Shown in pieces: positions 24,501-36,300 of a DNA stretch of 64,000 nt. Each line of letters begins with the position of its first letter. The first letter of the stretch is position 1. This stretch comes from Erythrophleum ivorense (lineage: Eukaryota; Streptophyta; Magnoliopsida; Fabales; Fabaceae): positions 33,205,784 to 33,269,783 of the forward strand of contig JAIUCV010000005.1 in the NCBI GenBank assembly GCA_026724425.1. The letters run 5' to 3'. The position numbers and the translations under genes are program-made. Below the pieces are notes generated by a model. That model was given only the letters and a program-made list of their open reading frames with translations, was not told the DNA's origin and made no database searches.

Positions 24501-27225
24501 TGGCCAAAGCAAATCCCATCAACTCTTCTTCAATAAAAACCTCCATGGCAGCTTAAATCACCCATGGTGGCTAGCTGAAAGTTGGAAAATCCCAGATGAA
24601 GATTTGAGCCCTATCTTTTCTCACAAAAATTGGATAATTATTTCTTGCCATCTCTTTTAATTTCCAGCATTAAATCTTTGATAAATTTGACTAGGTTTAG
24701 CTGATTGATTTAGGAATTTAGTTGCTGAATTTTTCGGATTAATTTTGGATTGAATTTGACTTTGGAATTTTGATTATGATCATCATATGCTTATAAAAAT
24801 TCCAGAATTAATGTGCAATTTGCTTTCAAATTCCTCTTGATTTTGGGTTAATTGATACAATGGTTATTGGATTAATTAACTAGAATTTGTGTGCAATTAA
24901 AGGTTTGAGGAATTAATTAATCTAATTGGTCAATTAGTATCCTAAGTAAATTGTGCATGTGCTTGAATTTGGTTAAAGTGCATTCTTGTTCTTAATTCAA
25001 TTAATTAGTTATTCAAGGATTCTTGTGGTTGCAAATCCCTTGTATAATTAATAAATTGAACCTTGGATGGTTATTCAAGAATTTTTTTATAAGGAATACA
25101 CTAAAAAGCAAGGAATTAATTCCAATTTTGGTAAACTAAATCAAGGGCAAGGATAATTGAATTCTAGGGAGTCCAAAGCAAAGCTAGCTACCATATTCTC
25201 TTAATTGTTCATCTCATTTAGTTTTAAATTCTTTTGATTTTTGTCAAATAAATTTAGTTCAATTTAAAATTCTAGTACTTCAACCCCAAATTTAGTTTCA
25301 GTAGCAATACTTAAGATAACTTTTCCATAAACAAATTAAGGCATAAACTCCAAGGGAGATGACCTAGGATTGCACTATTAACTATAAAAAAATTATTTTG
25401 CTTTCTAGTTTTATTTGAGATTGAACGACACAATCGTCACATACCAAATTCCATATCGAGAAGAGCTCATCTGGTCATACTTTGACGGAGCTCACACAAT
25501 TAGCAGTTTTGGCACCCAAAATGGTTTCAAATGGGTCCAAATGACCTCCCACATGCTCTAGCATCTTTTGGGCAAGTTTGAAAGTTTAAACATAGCATAT
25601 ATGAATTGTCTAAGTGACCCAAGTCATCATACATTTCAAAATCACTATGCTACGGAACAAAATGCACTATCACATGTAAGCCACAAAAGGGCCAAATTCT
25701 ACATTCTCATTACTTTGGCTCTTTACACAGTTCATACATCACTTATACATATGTTTACATGGGCTCACATATTTACAACTCAAAAATGATAGGTGCATAT
25801 TCATTCTGACACCTTTTTACAACAAAAGAACCAAAAGAACTACACATTTCTCTAAGCATTCTCAACTAAACTCCTTGGTGTGCACTTGATTCTCCTTGAG
25901 CTCCATCTAAGATGTTAGGATGGGAGAGGGAAGGGGGTGAGATTTAGGGAATCTCAATAGCTCATACTCATTCAAGAAGCAATCAAGATATATAAACCAA
26001 TCAAAGCATGCAAACAAGTCACAATGACACAATATATGTGTTTCATGCCATGAATAACATATCAATGCCAAGATTCGACTTTAGGGACTTTTGGTCTAGC
26101 CTCACCTGAGCTTTGGGACTTTTGGATTGGCCTCACCCTTGGTTTAGGGACTTTTGGCTCCACCTCACCCATCTCAAGGGACTTTCGGCACCACCTCACC
26201 CGAGCAATTTCTACAATTCATATCATAAGCATATTGGTACCAATGCATCAAGGCAACATCAAATGGCATGTCTCATCATACAAGCACATACACAAGCATA
26301 CAATGACTATTACACATCCAAGAATGTAACAAGAAAGAGAAGAGAGCTACCTTATCGGCTAACACAAGTCTTCCCTTTCATTTTCTCTTCTCCCTTCTTG
26401 ATTTCACACTCACAACTAGATGGAGTTGCTTCCTTTGAGCCTAAGCACAACAAAGAGCATGGGATTATTCTCTCATAACTCAGATAAGTACTCACAAAGC
26501 TAAAGGGGCTTTTCATTGAAGCAAACCCCTACTACTCATGTAAGAAACTAGGGATTCTCTCTCTAGAATTCCACTCACTCTCCTTCCTCTCTCAAGCTCT
26601 CAAAAAGGAAAGCAAAGAAGAAGAAATGAAGCTACATGAGCTCTACCCTTCCTTAAGAGTGGTTTTCCACTTTCTCTCTTCTGAACCAAACCCAAATCAA
26701 TCACTAAAATGATAGAAAGAGAAGGCAAAGAGAGAAGAATAACATGCTAGGGAGAAAAGCTATGGAAATCTCAAGATTGCTTACCTCTTTGCTTGTTCTC
26801 CTTCCTTCTCTAGGTTTCTCTCTCTCTCCATAGCCCTTTTCTCTCTCTTAGTCGAAGCTTAGGTCGGTTTACAAAGAAATGAAGAGTTTGGAAGCTTTAA
26901 AAGTCAAAATCTCCTTTTTTACGCTTTTCCGGACTAACCCTCGCTATAGCAAGCCATAACCCTCGCTACGGCGAGCTCGTGTCAGTCCCAGACCTTCGCT
27001 TTCGCTATAGCGCACGCTACGGTGAGCAACGCCCTAGTTTTTGTATGGGATGCCCGTACTTGCTATAGTTAGAAGCATTTTCGCTATAGTGAGAAGGTAC
27101 TCTCGCTATAGTTGGGCTATAGCGAACATGTATATTTGCTATAGCTAGGCTATAGCTAGCAGACTTAGAAAATTTTCAGCCTTCGAAAATTTTCAGCTTT
27201 CTCTTTCTTTTTCCCGGTTGTTACA
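21590..27225 (-). repeat. Element 1 5' LTR, interrupted at 22527-25439
   Basis: Without the insertion it is 2718 bp against 2722 bp for the 3' LTR, and it matches in order end to end. It contains the 31-bp periodic array (about 26094-26210) and the CGCTATAGCG array (about 26938-27160). The insertion falls at a point corresponding to about 15030 in the other LTR. Confidence 0.92.
22527..25439. mobile_element. LTR-like element (2913 bp, probably a solo LTR) nested in the element 1 LTR
   Basis: The segment is absent from the sister LTR. It starts TGATAAACAC and ends CAATCGTCA, so it has TG...CA ends, and is flanked by exact CATAC duplications (22522-22526 and 25440-25444). It has no sign of gag-pol. 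Its middle (about 22780-24560) is purine-rich on + with many AGCTGGA, GAAGCT and ACGTG words; the minus-strand ORFs there (for example 22999-23433) are pyrimidine-run artefacts. The 3' part (24600-25400) is AT-rich. Size and ends suggest a Tat-like Ty3/gypsy LTR, but I cannot name the family. Confidence 0.8.
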
Positions 27226-27332
27226 ATTCCCAGCAATAATATTTCTTCCAAAGTGTAACACAATATCAAACAATATATGTGTAAGTTAATTTGTTGGTAT
27301 TTGAAATTCAACAAAAAGAGTAGGAGTGAAAC

Positions 27333-27751
27333 CTGAAATTCATGAAACCACAAATGTTGATATTCTGATGGAACTTCGGTCCAACAATTTCAGGGTCCAT
27401 CATATTTATTCTTAAAAATTCTTACAATAGAAGCACAAATATCTCTATTATTTTGTGTAAATCTACAAATATAAAAAGGACAAAATAGATTATTATTAAT
27501 TTTTACCATAAAGATAGTATTATTAGAGCACATAATGAAAGAAAAATTATGAACCTTGTGCCATTAGGCTTAATCAATATTGGAAGAGATTGATTTTAGT
27601 CATTAGAGTGTTCATTAGATTGCTCATTATGAAGATCATCAGACTCCTGTTAAATGTCACGCGGGATGGGCTATGTTTCTTCTTCAGCATTAAATGATTC
27701 TAGTTGAAAAAGATTCTTTCGTGTTTTTCGCCCCCTTCTAAAAGACATCAT
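27333..27751 (-). pseudogene. Transposase_24 pseudogene copy A, 5' exons
   Basis: Exon 1 (27751-27555) starts MMSFRRGRKTRKN and ends at a donor in ACAAG|GTTC. It has three in-frame stops (TAG and TAA). Exon 2 (about 27475-27333) reads RIFKNKYDGP, stop, NCWTEVPSEYQHLWFHEFQ before donor AG|GTTTCA. The GPW-x-W-x-EVP-x-LWFxEFQ pattern is the N-terminal signature of Transposase_24; here the TGG of GPW is TGA. Element 1 follows at 27225 in the next intron, and the 3' exons resume at 14090. On + this lies head to tail with copy B (28560-29619). Confidence 0.75.
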
Positions 27752-28559
27752 GCAATGAAATATAGGCCATCTACTACATTCATATTTCACTGGTATGATT
27801 ATAAATATAAAATCACAAGCTTTCCTTATGAATTTTGTGAATGCTGAGATAAGCAACTTCTAATTTGGTGAATGTGCTAGGGTTGAGTACAATGTTATAA
27901 GGAAGAGATATATAGAAGACTAAGTTTAACTATAGAAAATTATATATTTAAATATATGTGTGTCTGTGTACATGTGTGATTGAATATGAGGAGAGTGATA
28001 TGCAGGTCCAACTTACATAGGGATAAATATAAACATAGAAAAAAATAATCTCATATTTTTGTATAGGTAAAAGTACAAATGAAGTAGGTCAGAAAAGATT
28101 CCATAAATTAATATATAATGTATCATCTCATACACAATGTTTATGTCGAACTAGATGAACATACATAATACTATAGCTATGTTACCATGATGAAATAGGG
28201 ATAGATTATAGGGAATATACTATATGGTTGAAAGAGAAGTGGATATGCTAAAAAGAAAAATAAGTAGTCTATTTTATATTAGATTAATTACAACACACTT
28301 TTGTAAACTTTTACAAAAAAATTAGATCTTTTACATTCAAAAATTGAATGTTTACATCCATGAACTTGTCCATTAATTTTTTTTTGAACTTGAAGCTTTA
28401 TTTTTTTCATGATATTCATAAAGTTGATATTGCATGTCAAATATTGAGCTTTCATTGGCTTGCATTTGCATCTAAAAATCTTTGAACTTTTGCTTAATAT
28501 CGGGATGTAGGTGACCTTGTGGGTATATAGCCTTTGCTATATTTGGATATGATAATGAT
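27752..28559. other. Spacer between Transposase_24 copies A and B
   Basis: This is AT-rich sequence with no recognisable gene or repeat array. It would hold the promoter of copy A and the 3' end of copy B. A TGTGTGT-type run lies near 27956-27985. Confidence 0.5.
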
Positions 28560-29619
28560 AAGAACTCTTTTTTTTTTTTGCTATAGTTATAGCCGAAAGT
28601 TGGATCTTCTTCTACTTTGTGTGCAACACTTCCTAAGCCTTACACAAAGTCCTCATTTTTTTCCCTCCAGCAGCTACTGTCCATAAAGCAAGTTCATTTG
28701 CCAGTGAAAAATTTATGTGCATTGACTGCATTTGCAATGCTAGTTTTAAGTCTTGTATATTCCTTCTTAAACAAAAAAAGAATAAATATTATATACCAAT
28801 GATATGTATGGAAGAGCGTTCAATAAAAGGAATAAAAAATATGACACTTACAAAAGTATTTTCAGATTTTTTTGTCAACTTAAATACCAGATATTGGTTT
28901 TTGATATGTTCGCACGTGGAGTTCTACTGGAGTTATAGGCCTACCTAATTCTTCGGCTAGAGTTGTAGCATGATCTGTGAATGGAATATTACCACTAGTT
29001 TGAAGAGATAGGTTGTCGATCGAGTTGGAAGCTCTATTTTTCTTGGCACATTCACTTCTTTGTTTAAATTCTACCTTGTTCCAATTAGCACATAAATCAT
29101 TCTAGATGTGTTCATTAATCCACATAGGTCGCTTTCCTTTATTTCAAACATAACAGATCAAATCTTTTAGGCAATTTCTTGCTTGATCTTTAAAGTTCTT
29201 TTAAATTTGACGATGATCCTCTATTGACTAAACATAATATTTCTGACAATTACACCCAACAATTTCTATCAATTCATGTGCTTTAATATAGCAGCTCTAA
29301 CAAATTTAGTATTGTGTGTGAAATTAAACTTTACTTGAAATTCTTTGAATCATAATTGCTTCACTGATTCTAGAACTTCTTTCTATGAATTATAAAGGCC
29401 CAAGTAATTATATTTTATCATTGATACTTTATACTCTATACTCAATGGCATCATTTCCATTGGGTGCAAATCTAATCAATGCATGTAACAAAAATGTAAT
29501 GAATCTATTTCCATTAAAACATTTAAATGAGAATCCATACCCTATTTCACCGACTAGATAAATAAGTTGTTTTCCTATATCAACTCCTGCTTGAATTTGA
29601 GAATACAAAACTACTCTAT
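28560..29619 (-). pseudogene. Transposase_24 pseudogene copy B
   Basis: Minus-strand blocks in family order: EVLESVKQL-stop-FKEFQVKFNF and VRAAILKHMN (about 29410-29270); RPMWINEHI, LCANWNKVEFKQRS, AKKNRAS, SGNIPFTDHATTLAEELG and RPITPVELHVRTYQ (about 29140-28885); then ELALWTVAAGGKKMRTLCKA (about 28720-28630), matching the GKKRG-VYGLG region of copy A. Many in-frame stops. It differs enough from copy A to be an old duplicate. A copia-type LTR is inserted at 29620 on its 5' side; what lies upstream of 31281 does not show its first exon clearly. Confidence 0.7.
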
Positions 29620-31281
29620 TGTTGGAGATTGTGCCTAAAACCAATCATTGTATTACAAACATTGTACTTTATTAAAAAATAAGAGTTTTCTTTTATTACA
29701 TTATTATATTTTTTTTGCATGTTCTATATAATAATATCTTTGGATAAATCATATTGATTTTCCTAAATATCCCTAGTCGATCATCATTGTGGGAATGATG
29801 ATGAACTAAGACTAGTATGATTTGATTGATGATTATATGTTAATCAGGTATAAAAATACGAATTAAAATCATAGACACTTGTTAAGGAACAAGATGCTGA
29901 ATCGACCCATCATGAGATAGCTACATGGATTAAGTCATAAGCGTACCTTATATATAACCGTGTTACTGAGCCTTTAAACTTGAGATCACCATAGTTTTCC
30001 AACATGAAGAACACTATTTTTTAGCATAGTCAAAAGTTATCTTTAACCGGGTGATCATAAAGGCTATGATCGGGCATAATAGAATTCATGTAGAAGAAGA
30101 TGAGTGGTCAAGATAGGATTTGTCTCTCTAATTAATAAAGAGATATCTCTGGGCCCCTCGATGAGTGAGACTGAGAAATGCATGGCTATGCTTAAATGGA
30201 AGGGTTTCCATTTGTACTATCAGTCTGTACGTAGATTGAGGAAGCGACGATTAAATAAGATGAGAATGATATTTCCATGCCACATACTTGATCTAGATAT
30301 TGTGTGACAAAAGAGATGTGATAGGGTTATATGACAGATTGCATCGGATCACCGATCCCTATATGATTTGGGTTATCACAATATCTTACTAGATGCTGCT
30401 TATGATTTGTGGGTCAAATAGAGTCATTAGTTCACTGTCAATATGGGCCTACAGGGTCGCATATAAGAATGAGTCAACTCGAGCTAGAATATCCAAATTC
30501 ATTGAATCTGAAATTGTATCTAGATTCAATGAATGTCACGTTCAATCTAGGGTGGAAGAATTTTATAAATAAATAAATATATTTGATATATATATTTATA
30601 TGTTTAAATCGATTAGTTTATATGTTCGAAATATATATATCCTTTAATTAATTTAAATCAATTAGTTTTAAATTCAAGTCTATATGATAGATCTAAATTT
30701 AAATTAAGATGATAATTTAAATTTAATTTATGAGATAAATTAAATTTAAATTTAGTTCTAGATTTAGATTAAATAATTGGTTAAATTTAATCTATTAGAT
30801 AGACTTAAATTTAAACTAATATATTTAATTAATATTTGATTTGATTTAAAATAATGTATTTTAAATTAATCAAATATATCTAAAACCCTAATGAGATACC
30901 TTTGTAATAAAAAAGAAGAAGCTAGGGTTTCCTAGAACAACAAAAAGGGAAAAAAAAAGCCTAGAGAGAGAAAGCGTATTGACAGTGTACGGACACTGTA
31001 CGACTGCCTAGAGAGAAAAGAGAAGAGTATCTTCTCTACCAAGAATGTGTATGGACGTTGGTCAGAGGTGCTAACACGCCGTTCAAGTTGAGCAACTATT
31101 CGTGTGCATATTGGTAGATGGAGCAGATATGAAGATCAGTTCCTAAGATTTGACAGAAATAGAAATATTGCGTAACAAAGGTAAATGTTTCTATATCTAC
31201 TTAATTTAAACGACATTGATGGATCCATGGGAAGGGATTCAGGGTTTTAATTTTCCACTGCATGTCCAAGAATTCCCAACA
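29620..31281 (+). mobile_element. Copia-type solo LTR (1662 bp)
   Basis: It starts TGTTGGAGATTGTGCCTA, typical of a class of plant copia and TRIM LTRs, and ends AATTCCCAACA. The ends form the inverted pair TGTTGG/CCAACA. A second copy in reverse orientation (58765-59597 plus 63171-63496) shares its internal order, for example the GGGCCTACAGGGTCGC and CGGATCACCGATCC regions. Flanks are TCTAT and TTCAT, so no exact target duplication is visible. No coding region of a copia element adjoins it. An AT-rich stretch of AATTTAAATT words fills 30560-30890. Confidence 0.8.
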
Positions 31282-31667
31282 TTCATAAGTTTTATCCATC
31301 TACATAAAAGCATAAGGAAATGAAAAAAGCATGTCAAATATAGATTCTCTATGTCTAAAAATTATAAAGAAATATAATTTACTATATTTTCAGTGTGAAA
31401 GGTGAGCCTCACAAAACAATGTCATTCATACATGTATGATGTATCAGCTAAATGGAGTTCAAATACATTATATTATTTTGTCATCAACTTCACTTGAGCT
31501 ACTATGCTATAGCCATTTCACTACAACTTTTAGAGGTCCTATCCTCTCTATGTATACAGAGTCACTAGTAAAACTTTTGTCACTTCAAAATTAGCAAGGG
31601 ATAAGAACGAAGTAACTTCTTTCCATTTAAATCATACCCTGATCTTTGCTTGAAGTTCCAGATGGCA

Positions 31668-31845
31668 GGGGATAAGGATGAAATACTTGGCATACAAGTA
31701 AGGACAAACCAAGGGAGAAATGAACTTTGGTACCCACGTGAAGGCTCAAATGGTAAGGGATGAAGAAGAAATGCTTTGCATCAAGTGAGGACAAATCAAA
31801 GGAAAAAGCAAGTTTGATATCCATGTGAAGGCTCAGAAGCATAAG
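31668..31845. repeat. Two-copy tandem repeat, unit about 88 bp
   Basis: GATAAGGATGAAATACTTGGCAT ... GTGAAGGCTCAAA recurs as GATGAAGAAGAAATGCTTTGCAT ... GTGAAGGCTCAGAA from about 31757. A shorter relative (AAGGGATAAGAACGAAGTAAC) lies just upstream at about 31597. The minus-strand ORF at 31627-31860 mirrors this repeat. Confidence 0.65.
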
Positions 31846-33106
31846 CTTGTTTGTTTCCACTTAATTTGTTTAACAGTTCATGTTTATGTGTATATATATA
31901 TATGTAAATAAATAAATAAATATAAATTATATTCACTAATAATTTATAAATTATTATGTAACATATTTTTTATTTAACTAAGTAATACATATGTCTAGAA
32001 ATATAATTATAAATTCAAAAATTATTTTAACACTTCATTTTTTATAAAGGCAACTTAACTAAAATAATTAGTTATATGAAATAATTTTCTAAATGCGAGT
32101 GAATAAACCAATATGAAATTAATAATGTAATTAATTAATGTGAAACTACTCAATGTAATTACAATATTTTTTTTAAAATTCAATAGAAGAATTAGTTATA
32201 CTTATTATTTTTCAATTTCACTTCAAAATTATTCTTATATCCCAAATTAATCCTTTAATTAATTGTTCCAAAACTAAAAATAAAAAAATAAAAACATATC
32301 ATATATGTATACATAGATACAAATTCGAATGAGTTTATTTATATATATTAAACATGACATATTTTATGTTCTTTTATCAATAGTCGGTGAAAAAGTTATT
32401 AATGGCGCGTTATTGTTTGAAAGTTCTTAAGGATAATATTGTCCAAAAAAAGTAATAAAATTTTTCTCTTTTGCATTTCCTCACATCACATCCAAACAGG
32501 GGGAGAGAAACTTCTTTTTCCGTCCTTCTCACCCCTCTCAACTTTCTTTCCGCTTTTCTCCCCCTCCACTTTTCTCCTCCCCCATCCAAACAAAGCGTAA
32601 GCCTAATTAAACATATATAATCTTTGTTGTATTAGGGTTAAGACTTCCAATAAGTAGGAGGATAACTAAAGGCATCCAATTAGGATCACCATTAAGCTAG
32701 AGGTAATTTGATAAGGTTTAATTATGATATGAAGGATAAAAAAAAGGATAATCTAGCAAATAAAACTAGGAACTAAGTTGTGGTTAATGTGAGGGGAAAA
32801 AAAAGAACTTAAGTCAGGCTAGATTAAGTTAACTATATGAATGAAGAAAAGGAAGTTTAAATGTAGAACTTATAGATTAAGTGCATTGTTGGGACCCTGT
32901 ACCAAGAAATATCTTTGATATTTCTTGGTGGAGGTTGAGATAGTGATTTGATGATGAAAAGACTAATACTATTCTATAGCACTATAAATAGATTATAAAG
33001 TATAATATGTTTTTAACTTTCTTTTAGTTTTACTTTTTTATATTTTTATTTGAACTTTGCGTATTTGTGAAATGGGCATCCTAGGTAGTAATTCTTTGTG
33101 TGTGTA

Positions 33107-33352
33107 TTATTATTATTATTATTATTATTATTAAATCTTCTAAACTATAATATGCTATATTTGCTTGTATTATCAAATGGATATGAATTGGTATTGACTA
33201 AATTTGTTACATTTGAAAATTTGAAAGGTAATAAGTTGCCTTAATATATTTTTATGAGTTTGTTTGTGCAAAATGTATTATTAATTGTGATTTTTTTTTG
33301 TGAATCAATCATGTAGAAGGTCTTAGTATATGAATTCTACTTAGTATATTAT

Positions 33353-33379
<27 letters not shown>
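33107..33379. repeat. Microsatellites (TTA)n and (CA)n
   Basis: A (TTA)n run occupies about 33107-33133 and a (CA)n run about 33353-33379. The DNA between them is ordinary AT-rich sequence. Confidence 0.9.
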
Positions 33380-33383
<4 letters not shown>

Positions 33384-36300
33384 GGGTGGGATTTTGTAAA
33401 ATGCTTGTCGTTGGTGGTAGTTTTATTGTCTCTCAATACACTTTGGATATTGCCACGTGGTATCTGCGATTGAGCATCAAAATAATATTGAGTTGAATGC
33501 TCTTTGATGATTCATGGGCTAAGTACTTATGTCTAGATATGTAGTTATTTATCTTCATGGGCTATCTACTCACATTAGTATATATGTTAGACTTGAGAGT
33601 TATGCACAAACCTTTTTAATAAAGTGTTTCTTTTCGTTAATTTGTTTTTGGTATAATAATAATTTTCTGTTCAACATTTAAATTTGTAAATGTTTGAATT
33701 TAATTTTTATTCCTTTTATTTATTTTATTTACTTATTTTATAATTATCGCCTATTAATTTTACACCTTGGTTAAAATATTATCTATATATTACTTGTATT
33801 TTTATTTCATTAATGATGTGATAAATCAATATTTCAATAGCTCAAATCTTGAACTTTTTATTTATAGCAATTAATTTATATTTCTTTTTATTTCAAGATT
33901 TACAAATTTGAATTTTTATTAAAAAAATTATTACATGCCTTTTCATTCTTAAAATTTTTGTTATTTATTATTATGTCAAATCTTATTTTTATTTAGAAAA
34001 AATTTGTGCCCACTCATCTATTTTGTTATTTTGCTTTATCTTATATTTACTGAATACTATGACTTATTCTATTTATTTTTATGGATAAGGAAATTATGTC
34101 CAATGCTCCTTCGATGTAATTCGGGAGAGTTGTTAGTAATGAACAACCGATCAACTAATCCAGTATCAATTGATTATTGTCTTTATATGTATATGTTCAT
34201 ATATTAGAGTTTATACTAGAGTCCATTCCACAAACTACAAGTAGAATTTTCATTCAGTTATATTTCGTCTTTGATTAGAAAATGAAAGTGGAGCTTTCTC
34301 ATTAATTTGATTGGTTGATTGTTGTAGACCATTAGGGATGTCCTATTTACAAAGGTATGCTAGATTGGTTTCAACTTATTATGAAATGTTGCTATAATAT
34401 TCAATTATGGATGGAATTTGATGCAAGAGCAAGAAAGGGAATTTATTTGAAATGCACTATCGTATTAAAGGCTTAAGTTATTCCTACTTTTTATAAGGTT
34501 TAGTTGGTATGATGAGAAGATAAGATCATGTACATTTAAATAGGCTTACATATGAGATTATCTCATATTTTGTGTTGTTCAACTTTCTCTTTTAGGGTGT
34601 GGCAAGTAGAGTCTCTTTCTATAAAGTAAAACCAAAATTTCTTCTTGTTAATTTGGACTGGGTCGATGGGTGATTTGAAAGCCCAAGGTCTTGGTCTTGT
34701 AACTAATTAATCCATTAACTTGTTTGGTTTTTATCGGGTTTTGACTAATTTAATTAGTTTTTTATTGATTTTTTTGTAGGCTAAATTAGAGATTCAATCG
34801 GGTTGAAATTATGGATGATTCATTGGTTTTTTTAGTCTAACTAATTAGTTCGGTTTGATTTTTAAAATTATAATTAAAATGTAATTTATACTTGCACACA
34901 ACACCTTATCTACATAGATTATCTATTGGTTTTATGTAAGCAATTAATCAAGCGGAGAATATTCTAAAAAGAGAAGGATTTTGTTTTTTTTCTATCTAAT
35001 GTGCAATCAAGCTTACATTAACAAGATGCAATCCATTTGTTCATGAATGTTCTGTTCGATGCGTTTAATGTGTGGTTTAAGATTAGCATGCTTCTGCATG
35101 TTTCCTATGCGGAAGATTTTAAGGTTTTTAGTTAGAATATTCTTTCTATCTATAACTGAGGTTGTTCTATTCATCACCTCATGTCCTCTTCATTAATTGA
35201 TTTATTGTAACATTTTTTGTTGATATCTCTTCCCTCTGTTCTGTTTTGCAATTCCTTGAAGATTGATAATTTGCTGATTATGTTGCTAGGCAATTAACCT
35301 ATGTAGATGACTCTTTCGGACATGAATTTAATTTGTTGATTCTGGTATAAGGTGTTTGTGGTACTCATCGACTCCTCAAAGGAGTTGGTTTATTTTTTTA
35401 CCGTAATTGTTGCTAAGGTTAAATTTTCTAATGACAATTTTATTCCATTTATTTCCTATCATTAAAATAATATGCTAATTACATTTTATTTACTGTTATT
35501 TTACAATTAATTTATTATTTTGATAAATTTTTATTTTTTCTTAAGTAAAACGTGTTATCTTTTAAGTAATAATTACATATAATCAAATACCTGTATCAAC
35601 ACTTTAGATAAATAGTTGCAAGTTCCCCTAACCTCAAAAGGCAATGAGGTAGAACCGGATTAGAAGACCCTGCTCGTGAGGCGCTCCTATCAGATAAAAA
35701 TGAACATTTAGCAACTTTTAAGATTGAAAGGGATTTAAAATTTTTTTGGTTATTATATTGGTTATTATCAATATTTTTTTAACTACTTTCTAGTATTTTT
35801 TATTAAAAAGATTTTTCTGTTTACCTATATTTTTAAATCAATAATGTTTTTTCATTTATATTGAAAGAAGATATATTCTTAGAAAATTCATAATAATAGA
35901 AATGAAATACCACTTAATTTCTGAACCTTATAGCGGCGAATATATAAGAAGATATGGTGTGCATACATGGTATTATTTATTGGGGTAATTCTTAGCCGCC
36001 TTTTGTTTTTTCGGTTATTATTCTTTTCTTTTTTTTAATGAAAGCCGTCATTGTCGTCTAGCAAAAAGCCCTAAAAAAATGCTTACCAGAAAGAATATAC
36101 AAAAAAATATACATATTCCTTAACCACGATTAGGGTTTTTTTTTTTTAACTTCTCGTTACAATTTGTTTGCTTGATTTATAATAAATGCAACTTTGAATA
36201 AATTTATTTAAAAAAACTTTGAATAAATAAAAAGATAAAAGGTAAGTAGAGTTTTTATATTTTTATTATCATATTTGTTTATATTTATTATTATGTTTTT

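Larger units (their letters stand above)
14091..27225 (-). mobile_element. Full-length Tekay/Del-type Ty3/gypsy chromovirus (element 1), with a nested insertion
   Basis: Read on the minus strand it runs: 5' LTR (27225-21590, interrupted by the insertion 22527-25439), iMet PBS, leader, gag-protease-RT-RNase H-integrase-chromodomain (21424-16863), PPT, 3' LTR (16812-14091). LTR ends are TGTAAC...GTTACA, and a 5-bp ATTCC duplication flanks the whole. Without the nested element it is about 10.2 kb, with LTRs of about 2.72 kb. The chromodomain after the integrase, the gene order and the long LTRs fit the Tekay (Del) clade. In a 275-bp sample from the LTR ends I count about 14 differences (about 5%). 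It splits Transposase_24 pseudogene copy A. It cannot move by itself, because gag-pol carries stops and lost catalytic residues. Confidence 0.93.

Noticed and set aside
29620..31281. Exact target duplication for the copia-type solo LTR
   Set aside because: Flanking pentamers TCTAT and TTCAT match at only three of five bases, so I do not claim a duplication.
33353..33379. Regular repeats considered as a CRISPR or satellite array
   Set aside because: These are plain microsatellites in plant DNA. No repeat-spacer arrangement and no cas gene is present anywhere in the window.
35616..35700. GC-richer stretch considered as a tRNA or tRNA-like sequence
   Set aside because: I could not form a cloverleaf, and no tRNA A and B box pair with suitable spacing is visible.
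36060..36135. CCCTAAA-like and TTAGGGTTT-like words considered as telomeric repeats
   Set aside because: They are single, scattered occurrences, not an array. They may be promoter telo-box words but no gene follows that I can recognise.
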